Shown here one piece after another: positions 12,001-23,989 of a stretch of DNA of 64,000 nucleotides. The notes beneath the pieces are model-generated. The model did no database searches and had not been told where the DNA came from. It was given only the letters and a program-made list of their open reading frames with translations. The stretch covers positions 1 through 64,000 of the forward strand of contig OY725496.1 of NCBI GenBank assembly GCA_963281255.1, in the 5' to 3' direction. Position numbers and translations under genes: made by a program. The first letter of the stretch is position 1; the number at the start of each line of letters is the position of its first letter. This DNA is from Aphrocallistes beatrix (lineage: Eukaryota; Porifera; Hexactinellida; Sceptrulophora; Aphrocallistidae).

Positions 12001-14936
12001 CTCTCCAGCTTCTTACAGTTGGAAGTGAGCTCAGCAATGTTCGCATTGGCTTCGTTCAATTCAGTTTGAGTTGCATCTCTGTCCTGGAGAATCCTAGCTC
12101 TCTCCACCTCCTACACAAACAGACCAGTAGAGCGCTATCTCATCTCACAAGTCTACCTTGCAAGCTTACGGAGCCTACGAAATGAGTTGACTCGGTCGAT
12201 TGGCATTGTTAATAAATTACCTTTTTGTCTATCGTAGCTTTCATCTGCTGCGTCTGCGTGTCGAATTGTCCTCTGAAGTTCGCGTTCTGAGATTTGCTGC
12301 TCGAAGAGATAAAGTAATTGAAAGGAATACTAAAGAGTTCGGTTTATAAGAATTACTAACAGAGTGTCGATGGCATTTTTGCGTTTATCCAATTCCTCTT
12401 GCATCTGAGAGTGAGTTTGTGTTTGTGCAGCATTATGTGTCTTTAGTCGATTGTTGTCTTTTTTCTGCGAAAAATAACAGATAACACAGAATATAAGCTT
12501 GAATAGTCGATTAAATTCTAACTCACTAAATTGGAGATTTGCTGGTCAGATAGTAGAGTGCTTGCTTGCAGATCAGATCTCAGTTTCTGAATCTCAGAGC
12601 TGTCAAAACATACACAAACATAAACAAACACAAACAATCTCTGTCAGAACTCAAACTCTTCACAGGCAAGAGCCTAGGAACAGGTCTGAGATTTCATCAC
12701 ACAGAGACACTCCACACAACGCGAATGCGAGGTTAAGATGAAGATCTAACGGTGATGGGTTAGGTTGTATAGCAAATGCCAACTCACTTCTTCGATCGAA
12801 CTTCTACTCTCAGAGTTTCAGAGTTGTGAATAGCTGAAAAAGTAAGTGTGAATATTCAGATTTCAGATAAACAATAACAAACACACAAACAAGCAAACAA
12901 CCTTCATTCTTCTCATCAGTGGCTCTGTTTATCTCAGTTCTGAGTAAATAAACTTGTTCTGAATCATGCGATTCATGACCATTCGTCTAAACAAAAGTTA
13001 ATATAAATCCACTTATCCATGGTCCGATGATACATTTTCATCCTAACTTAATGAAACCATGGATGCACAGAATATGCAGGAACCTGGGCATCCATGCCAT
13101 TTGGTGGTCACGAAGCTAGGACGAAATAGCACACATACCTCAGTCCAGTCGATCTCTCCATTCTGATGGCTGACAGGGACTTCTTCTGAGAGAGAGAGAG
13201 AGACGGTCAAGTCAGGTTATGATAGAATTCTCAAAACTGAATCCAAATTGGCTTCAAAAAGCGCGATTTATAATTAGAACACATAGAACAGTGGAATGTC
13301 GTACCTTTCACTTTTTTAGGTTTATTTCGATTCTTTTTCCTGCCAGAAACCTCCTCGAATCCGTCGCCACTCGCGTTGGAGTGAAGAGGAGGCAGAGACT
13401 CGGACACCTGAATGGGAGGGAGTGGCTCTGTCGAGATTGTAATCTCCTCGACTGAGGTGAAGTCCGGGGGGAGACTAGCGGTTTCTGGCTCCTAAAGAGA
13501 ATGAAACACAGCTGTAAATAACAGGCACGCATCAATGGGAGAGACCAACGGGTGTTCTGTATTAGTTACATCACAGACATATTATCAACTAACATCGTAC
13601 GTACGTCCGTTGAATGGTCAGAATAGAGGAAATATTATAATTTAACTAAGTTCTTGAGAAGTGAAAGAGGTCCTTTCGATATGCGAGATTACTGCCAGCA
13701 AAACTAATGAGGTTGCTGGCACTTATTTCAGAGGAAACTCGTGATAGATTAACTCAATTATCAACTCAAGCTCTCATTATGAAAATATCACAAGAGATGA
13801 TGAACACCGTATATGGTCATGCACTTGATATGCCTTGCAAATCAGACGAATCATAAGACTAACTCAGTTCAAATATAATTAATAGTTCTGAGGTTGCTCG
13901 TGTCTGGACTCTGCAATGGATATGCAATGCGACGCCAAAGAGTTTATTTGGTTTCAAACATTAAAACTGAGTCAGAAATCTTTCTAAAAACGATTGACAA
14001 AGTCATTAGAAACGTAGAAACTACTTTTCAAATAGTTTGAATTATCCGGTGCAAAGTGTGACAATTAATAATAGGGTTAATTAGACCCAGGCACGGTCCC
14101 AGGGGCAGGGGTACATCAGGAACATTTACACATATTTCATGGGCCACCCAAGCCGAAAGCGTAGAGGGACTTTTGGTTCCTCGGGGCTTTCCAATTCCTG
14201 TGACCGCATCTGACTAGACCATTCATCAAAGAGGAATTATCTGAATTTATCGATGCGGACGATTGAATTGCATTTAAACTGACCTGTTTGAGTTTGCTCT
14301 TCTTGACCTTGGCGGGGGCTTTGGGAGAAGATGGATTCGGAGCGATTTCTTCTTCAGAAGTGTTGGTTTCGCTGCCAACAGTCGTTTCTGACTGAATCGG
14401 TTGAGCGAGATTCGAGTCAGGTTTCTTTGCTTTGTGAGTCGCCTTCTTCTTAGCGGCCTTCAAATTCTTCTCCTTGTCTCCTGTAAGAGAAAAGATCAAA
14501 TATGCGACGCGACCGGAAGCATACACAAGTACGGCCCTGAATTGAGATATATTCTCGAACTTTCCCACACAAAAAGATGGCATCTCCACTCTATACAGTA
14601 AGGACCGTATGCTAGGCTAGAGATCCGTTCGGACCGGAAAGCGATACGGGCAGGGCTCGGGCCAATATTCAAGTCCGTTACGACTCTACTTTAGAGAAGA
14701 TAGCCAGCTTTTGAAGTCTAAATCGCTGAGAATGCTCTAAGTTTGCCAACGGAAATGAATGGTTACTTACCTTCACTCGAATCTCCGAGTTTCCTGTCTC
14801 TCTCGCGTATCACGTCTTCGTACGTCGTTTCTTTGCGCAGAAACACCATCAACAGTGCCAGCACGAGAACCAGCACGAAACCGGCGACCAGGACGATTGG
14901 CAGAGAAAGCATCTCTGACATTTCCATTAGCGACAT
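9028..14936 (-). CDS. RRBP1/kinectin-family ER membrane coiled-coil protein, 959 aa in 26 exons
   Basis: Probable integral ER protein of the ribosome-binding protein 1 (p180)/kinectin family, which helps anchor ribosomes or mRNA and microtubule motors at rough ER (family knowledge). Exons, 5' to 3': 14771-14936, 14284-14480, 13305-13491, 13139-13185, 12902-12986, 12788-12833, 12527-12599, 12361-12464, 12221-12299, 11971-12110, 11433-11759, 11248-11371, 11030-11173, 10931-10972, 10737-10862, 10569-10664, 10460-10504, 10220-10402, 10039-10152, 9932-9970, 9810-9875, 9674-9748, 9535-9606, 9403-9465, 9298-9336, 9028-9228; total 2880 nt. Residues 11-33 form one TM segment (LPIVLVAGFVLVLVLALLMV), followed by the family-like RKETTYEDVIRER, a Lys/Ala-rich stretch (~55-120), an acidic region ending in GRKKNRNKPKK, then almost continuous coiled coil. 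The non-helical DVLGKIFPNIRAFGE-DFDDWLDKM (~662-685) resembles the conserved break in p180/kinectin. The basic decapeptide repeats of mammalian p180 are absent. Exact orthology (RRBP1 or KTN1) is open. Confidence 0.86.
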
Positions 14937-15602
14937 CAGAAATGCGATAAATTAAATTAAATCTAATCTGGAAATAAACAATTGTAAGCAGTGACTAGCT
15001 AGAATAGAGTCAGAGAGAATGCCTATTATAAACACAGAGCAACCTGGCAACAGATAAACAAACTAAGGATAGCTCTATGCTGTACTATATAGTAGGCTCA
15101 GCACGCGACGCTTAGATGCGACGTGTGTGGTAGGTATGCGTGAACGATTCAGAACTGACCACAGAGTTGATACGCACAAGAGTTTCTAACCGCAGTTTGC
15201 TTATGCTTTGTTATAAACTTTCACTATTACGTTGAAATATTGAAATATTCTGGTAACTTCCATTTGGTTATATCGAGTTTGATTTCCTAGACAGAATTGT
15301 TGATTTTGTAACAAAAGTTGGTTTATAAATGACAAACATAATTACAAATACGATCAGAAATAATTTATTTTATATTCTAGTGGCGCTAAAACTATATTGG
15401 ACATAATTGACTCAATTTAATCAATTGTGGAGCAAATTAAATTATTAATAATTCGGCGTTGTCTAGCCTTTTGCTACCAAAGTATTTCTCTAAAAAAGTA
15501 TTTTATTTACTGTTTAGTCAATACAAAAGTTGATTAAAATGCAGAATATACAAATACATAATAACTTCTAAGTATACAAATAAATATTATGAGGAGACAA
15601 GT
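14937..15602. promoter_or_regulatory. Spacer: upstream of RRBP1-like gene, downstream of TRPA-like gene
   Basis: Tail-to-head spacer between two minus-strand genes. A minus-strand TATATAG sits near 15080, about 145 bases before the RRBP1-like ATG, and could be its core promoter. A minus-strand AATAAA at 15502-15507, 100 bases beyond the TRPA-like stop, could be that gene's poly(A) signal. No other structure was recognised. Confidence 0.35.
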
Positions 15603-18600
15603 CTAAGTTACGATCTCGACGCTGACGCCGGTGAGGTAGTCGTGGATGGCGGCCACTCTCCTGTCCAGCTCCTCCATCTTCAGGAACATCGAGCTGACGT
15701 TGCCGTTCGTGCGCGCCGAACTCTCCTGCAGCTCCACTCTCAGGCGCTCCAGCACCGCTCGGAGCGACGAGTCGGTGCCCGTGTCCGCTTCCGGTTGGGT
15801 CTGCGGGGCCAGCGGTCTCTTGGGGATGGGACCCTGCGTGCTGTACAGCACCTTTCCAATGTCGGCCCGTGCGGCCGTCAGAATCTCCGTCTCTCTCCTG
15901 CCGTCCACTTTATCTGCAAGTGAGAGATAAGACTCATGCATTTGGGAAATTTATTAGGATTAGCAACCCACGCTTGCCACAGGAATGTGTTGCGTCATTT
16001 CCGGTTCAAGCCATTTTCAATGGGGAAGCCATATAAGTTTGGGGTTACTACTATAAATGGAAAAATCCCAAATGCTTTCAAGATCGAACGAATACGACAC
16101 TGATTATAAACTGTATTACAAAGATATTGGTCTGTCTGTACCGAAATGTATCACACGATTGTTAAATTCTGCGACAATTAATGCGTGGTTCTTTCCGATT
16201 TTGACGAAGTCTATTTGAGACATAAACAGTTCTCTGTTCTAATACTTCCATTGCATTCATATTTTTGCAAAAAAATCCTCGTTGCATATTACAACAAATC
16301 AGTTCTTTATCGCAGTTGCAACACAGACAAATCGCAATTTAGCCTCCGTACATACATACATACATACATACATGCATACTTACATGCATACATACATACA
16401 TACGTACATACGTACGTAGCACATACACAGACAGTGAATGTCCTGCAAGCTTAACTCACCGAGATAGAGCCTGAATTGCTGCTTAGACATTGCGACTTCG
16501 TTCACGCAAGTGCTGCTGCGAACTCTCCGTCCGAACAGAAACGCGAATCCCGAGTGCAGCTCGGTTCTGTGGATTATGTCCAGCTTGCATCTCTGCAGAG
16601 ACAGAGATCCCTGGTGCTGCGTGAAGGAGAAGAGGATGTGTGCCAGCAGGAACACCGGCAGCAGCACCGCGAACACGAATCCGAAGCAGAGCAGATACAG
16701 CAGGAATACCTATATATGCCCATATATGGTAATATATTGTATATTTAAGATTGTGAGCATTTCTGAAAGCATTCGTATGCTTAGGATGTGAAAGTAGCAT
16801 ATACAGTCGACTCCGCTTAATAGGGTCACTGTTTAATTGGGTCAACCGCTTAATCGGGCCACTTTTGGCAGGACCGGAATAGCTCTCACACATATAAGCT
16901 AATACAAAATATGTTCGGTTAATAGGGTTCTCCGCTTAATCGGGGCAAAATGTCCTCTGACCGATGTGACCCTATTAAGTGGAGACTGTATATTCGCTAA
17001 TAAAAGCTTTCTAACCCAGTTGCTGTCTCTGAAGACGAAGTTATCCTCGTAGGAGGAAATGCCGGACTGCAGCAAGAGAGCGAGAGAGGAGACGAAGAGT
17101 TGATTCGTGCCTGAGTAGAGGTCTTGCAGGAAGTTCTGCTGAGGCAGACAATTGGCGGTTTGGTTGTCTGAGATTTGCATAGCACTTTGCTGCAAGAAGA
17201 CGTGTCCCGCTAGCACAAACGCCAGCACACAGATGACCAGCAGCAACAAGAAGGGAGGAAGTGCCTATATACATGTATAAGTGTGAAATAGTTCATATTT
17301 GTTCCTATTCTCATTGGACAGGAATGTTCATAGCAATTAACAGAGATAATTGTAATGAAAGTTGTCAAGGAAAGTACCTGGAAGCAGGCTCTGAGTATTC
17401 TGAGCAGGTAGCAGTGGAAGCTAGGAATTATCTTGGAATACTCGAGCAGAGAAAGATAGAACAGTAAAAGCGCCAAAGCCCCTAGCGTCCACTGAGAATT
17501 GGACATGCCGAGTCTGAGCATGAAGAAGAAGAAGAGACAGAAGAGAGAGAAGAATGCGAGGAGACGGAATGGATTGAGGAAGTAAGAAATTGTAGCGGAG
17601 AAAAGTCCCCGCGTTATCTGGTTCAGTTTGTTCCATGTCACAATCAGCACACATCTCACAACTAAAAAGATTCAAACGCATAACTTTACTCTGTTACAAC
17701 TATAAATCTAGCCACTCCTTATGTTGCTAGGGATACTTAAGAAAGAATGTTAAATTGATTATGGTCTATCTTATGTTACTAGCGAATATTAAACAAAGAA
17801 TGTTGCATTCATTGTAGCTACCTTTAGTTGCTCTTATGCTGCTAGGCTATTTAAAGAAGGAATGTTGCATTTATTGTAGCACTACCTTAAGTTGCTAGGT
17901 AGTTTAAAATAGGAATGTTGTATTCATTGTAGCACTACTTTAAGTTGCTCTTATGTTGCTAGGCTATTTAAAGAAGGAATGTTGCATTCATTGTAGCACT
18001 ACCTTAAGTTGCTCTTATGTTGCTAGGCTATTTAAAGAAGGAATGTTGCATCCATTGTAGCACTACCTTAAGTTGCTCTTATGTTGCTAGGCTATTTAAA
18101 GAAGGAATGTTGCATTCATTGTAGCACTACCTTAAGTTGCTCTTATGTTGCTAGGCTATTTAAAGAAGGAATGTTGCATCCATTGTAGCACTACCTTAAG
18201 TTGCTCTTATGTTGCTAGGCTATTTAAAGAAGGAATGTTGCATCCATTGTAGCACTACCTTTAGTTGCTCTTATGTTGCTAGGTAGTTTAAAGGAGGAAT
18301 GTTGCATACATTGTACTACAATCTTATGTTGCTAAGAATGCTTGGATAGGAATGCAACATTAATGAATATATGCCTTATGTTGCTAGGGGAGATCATGCA
18401 AGAATGTTACTATTCACACGGTTTACTTACACTTGGCCATCTTGTGCACACATCTCGTTATTCTGTACTCATTGGTGGTCTCTACAATGTAAGTAGCAGA
18501 GGTGTGACAGGATCGATTTGACCCGACATAGCGACCTCTCAGAGGGTCCCACTCAATCAGAAAGTTCAGCACTTCATAAGCGACGTAAAGAACGAAGAAA

Positions 18601-21600
18601 ATCCCGACGATTATCTCTGCGAACAGTCGAAATGGATCTCTCTGATAGTCGAACAGATCTCCATCGCAGACATAGCTCGCTCTGTGCAGAGCTAGCGACA
18701 GCAGCATCAGGAAGAAGAGGTAGAAGAGTGCGGAAGCGAGGAAGAGAGCTCTGTAGTACGGCAGTTTGTAGGAGACAGCTGCTGCTACGGAGCTGTGGTA
18801 GACCAGGTCTTGATCGGGACACGAGACGAGTTTGTGTAGGAGAGACTTGTCCGATTCTTGATAGTCCGGATTAGTGGGCAGCAGTCCTGTGCTATCTGAG
18901 TCCAGGTAAGCCGTCTGGAGTAGGACTGTGGATAGGAAAGCACTTAAATCTGTCTGCACTCAATTGCACTGCAATTGGACCAGCAATCAATTCAAGATTT
19001 GCTAACTCATTTAAGCATGGAAGTCATTAAAATGTGGGATGCTTACTATCAATGGGATTAACCCAAGTCAAATTTTAATAATTTTCCCCTAGGATTTTTC
19101 TATTTATAGTAACGACCCCAAACTTATATGGCTTCCCAGTAAAAAATAGTTTAAACCGGAAATGACGCAACACATTCCTTGGACAACGAAGAGTTTAAAC
19201 CCATAGGCACCGAACCGGGGGGGCTCGAACTCCCCTTAGATCCGAAGATGGACCATAGATGCAATACCAAATTTAGCCCCCTGGAATCCCCCAAATAGTC
19301 CTGAGATCTTCAAAGTTCGGCCAAAGCTAATTAGTATGGAGCTTACCTCTGTCGTCTACACACACGACCATACTATCCATGGCCGTCTTGAGTGGGCCGT
19401 AGAGTTTGCTGTCGAGCATAGAGTGCAGCAGTGCTTTGTTGTTAGAGAAGTACTCCTCATCTCTCAGATAATTCAGCAGAAGAGACAGAATCGATTCTGA
19501 GCGCTCCTCCACTGCCAGCTCGAACACTGTCTTCTGAGATCTGTCCGGGTATCCTGATGCTACAGGAAGTCCTCTCATTTATTGCATTTTATTCCTTGAA
19601 TTGTTTCTAAAGGCCGCCACACATACAACTTTTGTTCGTATCTTATGCAAAATGTTGTATACACATTTTTTTACATTTAAAATCAGCAAATGATGGATTA
19701 CTTTCACCTGCACTTAAGTAGCATTGTGTGTGTATATACAGTCGACTCCGCTTAATAGGGTCACTTTGGCAGGACCGGAATAACTCTCACACATAGAAGC
19801 TAATACAAAATATTTTCGGTTAATAGGGTTCTCTGCTTAATCGGGGCAAAACGTCCTCTGACCGATGTGACCCTATTAAGCGGAATCGACTGTATAATGA
19901 CTAAGCACTGTCTGATCTATAATGGTAAATGCCAACATGTTTGTAGCTTACTTGCTGATTTGGAGAGAATAGTGGCTTTCCTCTCGAACAGCTGGAAATG
20001 CATGGCAGTGGCTGGGTAGGATTTGCTGAGGCGAGTGAGGAAGTAGCTGAGAGCTCCGAGTGATTGAGACCGCACTGCGCTGTGTAGGAGAGAACCGCTC
20101 TGACGACCACACAGCAAGATGTCCTGATTCGAAGCCACAAAATGCGGCAGCAATCGCTTACGATCCAAACGCAAAGCCAATTCCACTGAAATAACATTAC
20201 AAATAAACCACAAATGTAGGAATGTTGCCATTGACTGTACTTACAGAGAGGTTCTATGTTGTCAGGTTTCCGGTGTAAGAGTAGGAGAGATAGAATCTTC
20301 TCGGAATCCTGCTCTATCGCCGTCTGCAGCAAACTGCTAGCGTCCGATTGTCCTGTCAGAATTAGAATATCATAGAATTTCATCTGAGGAGCCTACGGCG
20401 CGTTATGTAGGAGCAGATACAGTGGAATTTGCTTATTAGCAACTGGCTTTTTAGCAATATTGCTCTTTTAGCAACCAATCTTCAGGTCTCAGGAGAAGAT
20501 TTTGCATTAATTCTGTTCTCTTATTAGCAACCATTTTATGAGCAGAACTTTGCTAATAATCGAATTCGACTGTACATCAAATTGTTTCTTGCATTCATTA
20601 CGCACCTTTCTGAGCGAGTAGAGCGGGGCTGGGGTCAGCTCCTGAGGCTAGCAACAGTTCCACGACTGAGAAATGATCGCCTTTGACGGCGTAGAAGAGA
20701 GGAGTGTAGCCTGAGCTGTTGCGGAGGTTCGGATCCATACTTTGTTCTCTCACGAAGAAACTGACAGTCTGCTCGTCCCCTCCAAAGCAAGCAGCTTGTA
20801 GCGCTCCTAATCGAGCAGAAACGGTTAAATTAGGTGCGTCATGCTTTGGGAATCATTAGCAAGTTTATATAGCTTCTAAGGCAGCGGTTTTCAACTTTTT
20901 TTGACTGTGGATTCCTATAGCAATTTCCTACATTGCTTGGACCCCTATTAACTGTAATACAAAATTTAGAATCCTGTGGACCCCTGATATCTTTTGTGGA
21001 CCGCTAAGGGGTCCATGGACCCCAGATGGCGAACCACTGCTCTAAGAGATGTTCACATCTAAACTTCCTGAGTTCTGTTTGCTGACACTTAAGCTATCTC
21101 AGCACAATGATAGAATGTGGAAATATTCTGTTGCAACTGACCTATTCTGTGAGGAGGCGTGGTCTCGTCTCCACTGACGCTAGCGCTGAACTGCAGTAAC
21201 ACCTTCACACAGTCCAAATGTCCGCTAAGCGCCGCCATTTCAATCGCAGTTCCTGTGCACTCTGACTGATCCGAACTCGTCAATATCTAACAATGAGGAC
21301 TCAATCAAAAGGACTTTCGCATGAAAGATTTGACCTAAATCCTTTTACAGGTCCGTTGGTACGATTTTAACAGGACAACTTTTTAAAAGTGGCCCAGGTT
21401 GGCTCGGTTAAAACAGGACTACTTCTAAAAGAAATTGAAAAACACGTTTGTTCACAGATCTTACCTGTTCAGCGTCCGCTCCTTTCTCCAGCAATAGCAC
21501 TGCTACGTCTTTGTATCCAGCTCTGCAGGCCTGCATGAGAGGTGTGTGTCCTAAGCTTGTAGCAGCGCCTGGCTCCGCTCCTTCTTCCAACAATATCTCT

Positions 21601-23989
21601 ACACAGTTTAAGGTTTTTGTAACCATAGATACTTAGAGTGATGCTATACCCATGCTTTAAGATTAACTGTATAGTTCCCAGCATTTATATTACTTTACTT
21701 GCATAGAAAATGGCTGGGAGACATTGCGATATTGGGGACACTGTGTCTTCAGTGGGCATTCTACGGTTAATTGCAAATTTAATGGCATTTAAGTGCGAAA
21801 TTTTGTATTTACTACTAAGCTTAAATCTCACCTGTTAGCATGACGTTGTTGCTAGAGACTGAGAGATGTAGCAGAGTGGATTGCTGCGAATATTCAGGAC
21901 CGTTCAGGTCGTAGTTTGGCAGCAAAAGTCTGATCATTTCCGGAGAATGGGACATCGTTAGTGGCATCAAACCTGAAGAAGTCTGCTTGCTGAGTTCGTC
22001 CTTCAAACCAACTACAAACAACATTACAATAAATCTAGCGTGTTTAAGCACAGCTAGATGAATTTAGCAGATCTTGACACCAAATCTTAACCGCTTTTGA
22101 TAGAAAGAAGTCTTTCTCTGCACAACATTTGCAGGTAATAACTCATCCATTGCTCTTATAAGTATTGAATCTAGCCAGAATGCACTCACTCTTCCTTTCT
22201 TGCAAAGGTTCCTTGTCCAGATAAGTCTGTCTGAGAGCTTTGATACTCTCCACATCGTCCGCTCGGGCCGAGATATGAAACACACTCTCGCCCATTCTGT
22301 TCACAGCTCCCAACTCGCAAAGTCCGCTGCGCAGCAAAAGATTGGCCGCGTCCGGCTTCTGCTCTGAGATTGAGACTGCCAGGGCAGTATTGCCACTGTT
22401 TTCTTGTGCATTGACTATCTCTGTGCCTGATCCCGCCTCCAAAGTGTTCACATGGTCCAATATAACCTGCGAGGATAGATACATTGGAGAGAGACTGTCT
22501 GTTTTGTTCAAAAATTTGCAGAACTTTGATCAGAAATGTAGAATTTCAATCCTAATTAATACAAATCCCACAATTCTGATCAAAATATACTCTCATTGGA
22601 GACTTGGTACTATATTCTGGCATTTGGGGGTTTAACTGTAGAAAGCCCAGCAGCTTTATAGCTTCAATGCCATAGAAAGTGGCTGGGAGACATCCGCGAT
22701 ATCGGGGACACTGTGTCCTCAGTGGGCATTCTACGGTCAAATCACTGGATTGTACTCCCTCGCATGTTAGTTTATGTGGAATATAAGGTTGCCTACCTCG
22801 ATGTTCTCCAACTTATTCGCAGCTGCAGCAGAATGCAGGAGTGTGTATCCGCTATTATCTTTCTGCGACAGTTCGTTTCCCTTTAAATCCCTAGTACTGA
22901 GCAGTCGTAGCAATGCGTGAGGTTCGCCTTCAGCGGCTGCGATGTGATAGAGAGTGCCTCCGTTCTGTGCCAGGCCCTTCTGAATAGCAGAGAACATCCC
23001 TTGAGCGAGACAGGTGTCCAGCAGAACTGAATCGAAAGACTGCACACTCTTCAACGCCAGATCATACCTTATATGGAAGCAATGAAGTCACACATTTTAG
23101 AGTGCTCAGCTTAATGCCACTTTTACCTGGCGTATTTTCTATTTATAGTCTGGCCCCAAATTTATATGGCTTCCCCGCCCAAAAGGGCTTAAACAGGAAA
23201 TGACGCAACACATTCCTGTGGAAAGCGTCTGATAATTGCAACTCACTTCTCATTCTTATTCAGGCTATTCTTATCTAGAATCTTGAATGCCTTTTTCGGT
23301 AGCAATCGCTTCTCTGCTTCTGCTTCAGGTTTAGAGACTTCCCATTGTTCGTAAAGTCCAGCTGCCTCCGTAGCTAAGAACAGGTCTCCTTCAATCAGTC
23401 CGAGTTTGCTCAGCTCTTCGAGCGCTAGCTTCAGACTTGAAACCTGCAAAACACCGAGAATTTCATGGAAGAACTAACATCTGACCGACAACATTGTAAG
23501 AACATTACGTTATATCTTGTTAAGCTAGAAAACATGTATACCAAATTGTACATTCTTTTAAATCGCAACCTAGCAACATAAGAACACGTGGAAATGCTAA
23601 CAAAGTATTTACAGCGATTCTTATGTTGCTAGGTAGTTTGTCTAAGGAATGTAACAAATTTGGCATACCATACTCCGTTCGTATGTTGCTAGGTTGCTAA
23701 GTACAAATAATGTAACGATTTTTCAAAGCATTTTTGAGCTTAAAATCTCAACGAATCTGACCTTTACTAACTGAGTGCCTTTAATCACAGCAGAATGCGC
23801 TGGAGATTTGGAAGGCGTGACTTCTGTAGTGGAGTTGAGGTGCAGATCTTCGTTGGAGGTCCCTGGGGGTGGAGGGGGCGGGGGGAGCGGGATGGGGCTC
23901 GGTGGCTCCGGTTCAAGTCTCACTGGAGGCGGAGGTAAGTTGTCCTCTGGGTCTGACAAGTCAATCTTCTCGTACCCATCCGTGGCCAT
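15603..23989 (-). CDS. TRPA-like ankyrin-repeat cation channel, 1266 aa in 16 exons
   Basis: Exons, 5' to 3': 23762-23989, 23247-23443, 22797-23067, 22190-22466, 21832-22011, 21465-21598, 21142-21286, 20606-20806, 20245-20352, 19952-20185, 19347-19559, 18431-18949, 17378-17661, 17016-17264, 16460-16709, 15603-15913; total 3801 nt. The ATG at 23989 is the first after an in-frame stop. A Pro-rich N-terminus precedes many ankyrin repeats (~150-730), with motifs such as GYTLLHSAAAANKLENIE and GHTPLMQACRAGYKDVAVLL. Six TM helices follow (~792-817, 835-861, 929-952, 959-980, 1000-1022, 1081-1107) with a pore loop between the last two. The S4-S5 region (SLLEYSKIIPSFHCYLLRIL) and the post-S6 helix (KLDIIHRTELHSGFAF) look TRPA1-like. 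Expected role: non-selective cation entry triggered by chemical or thermal stimuli. Oddity: the filter reads QSGISSYEDNF, without the acidic residue usual at the selectivity filter. The introns are rich in MITEs and a 64-bp minisatellite. Confidence 0.82.
15965..16080 (-). repeat. Dispersed ~115-bp repeat, copy 1 of 3
   Basis: Contains CCACAGGAATGTGTTGCGTC and AAGCCATATAAGTTTGGGG. The same sequence occurs in reverse orientation at about 19070-19185 and 23115-23225. All three copies lie in introns of the TRPA-like gene. No clear terminal inverted repeats were made out. Confidence 0.7.
16347..16417. repeat. CATA/CGTA tetranucleotide microsatellite
   Basis: About 17 interrupted units of CATA, CATG and CGTA in the last intron of the TRPA-like gene. 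Confidence 0.9.
16802..16990. mobile_element. Pogo-like TA-flanked MITE, copy 1
   Basis: Starts TACAGTCGACTCCGCTTAAT and ends in a slightly diverged inverted copy (AAGTGGAGACTGTA), with TA at both ends. This is typical of non-autonomous Tc1/mariner-pogo elements. Internal landmarks shared by the family are GGTCAGAGGACATTTTG, GCTTCTATGTGTGAGAGCTA and TTAATCGGG boxes. It lies in an intron of the TRPA-like gene. No transposase is present. Confidence 0.85.
17700..18400. repeat. 64-bp minisatellite in TRPA-like intron 12
   Basis: About nine units. CTTATG of the core recurs at 17949, 18014, 18078, 18142, 18206 and 18270, giving an exact 64-base period in the central copies; outer copies are diverged or shortened. 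Each unit carries CTTATGTTGCTAGG followed by GGAATGTTGCAT, the same short motif scattered singly in other introns of this window. Confidence 0.9.
19070..19185 (+). repeat. Dispersed ~115-bp repeat, copy 2 of 3
   Basis: Shares TTTCTATTTATAGT, CCCCAAACTTATATGGCTTC and GGAAATGACGCAACACATTC with the copies near 15965 (reverse orientation) and 23115 (same orientation). Confidence 0.7.
19190..19320. repeat. Dispersed GC-rich repeat with a tRNA B-box-like motif, copy 1
   Basis: Contains GGGGGGCTCGAACTCCCC and AATACCAAATTTAGCCCCC. Related segments lie at about 25440-25520, 57390-57560 and 63500-63635. The GAGTTCGAG motif resembles a pol III B box, so a SINE is possible, but no complete tRNA-like head was recognised. 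Confidence 0.5.
19737..19894. mobile_element. Pogo-like TA-flanked MITE, copy 2
   Basis: Inverted ends TACAGTCGACTCCGCTTAAT and ATTAAGCGGAATCGACTGTA with TA flanks. It lies between TRPA-like exons at 19559 and 19952. Confidence 0.88.
20415..20574. mobile_element. TA-flanked MITE of the GCTTATTAGCAA type
   Basis: Begins TACAGTGGAATTTGCTTATT and ends AATCGAATTCGACTGTA, with several TTAGCAA boxes inside. A related copy is at about 59920-60105. The ends resemble the pogo group, but the interior differs from the CCGCTTAAT family. Confidence 0.7.
20882..21039. mobile_element. hAT-type MITE
   Basis: Starts CAGCGGTTTTCAAC and ends GCGAACCACTG, the common terminal signature of hAT elements. It contains several GGACCCC boxes. 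The flanking eight bases are TTCTAAGG and CTCTAAGA, matching at six positions, as expected for an aged 8-bp target duplication. Confidence 0.8.
21663..21771. mobile_element. TTAA-flanked piggyBac-like MITE, copy 1
   Basis: TTAACTGTATAG at one end and CATTCTACGGTTAA at the other. The interior has AAATGGCTGGGAGACAT and GGGGACACTGTGTC, shared with 22632-22741 and 41601-41712. Confidence 0.65.
22632..22741. mobile_element. TTAA-flanked piggyBac-like MITE, copy 2
   Basis: Begins TTAACTGTAGAAAGC and ends GGGCATTCTACGGTCAA, one mismatch from TTAA. The interior is GCTGGGAGACATCCGCGATA then GGGGACACTGTGTCC. It lies in the intron between TRPA-like exons at 22466 and 22797. Confidence 0.7.
23115..23225 (+). 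repeat. Dispersed ~115-bp repeat, copy 3 of 3
   Basis: Shares TTTCTATTTATAGT, TTTATATGGCTTCCCC and GGAAATGACGCAACACATTC with the copies at 15965-16080 (opposite orientation) and 19070-19185. Confidence 0.7.

Noticed and set aside
15642-15930. Two plus-strand frames of 93-94 codons
   Set aside because: They are shadows of the last TRPA-like exon, caused by its GC-rich codon use.
16483-16893. 136-codon minus-strand frame reading into the MITE
   Set aside because: It is out of frame with the TRPA-like exon, and its first part is pogo-like MITE sequence.
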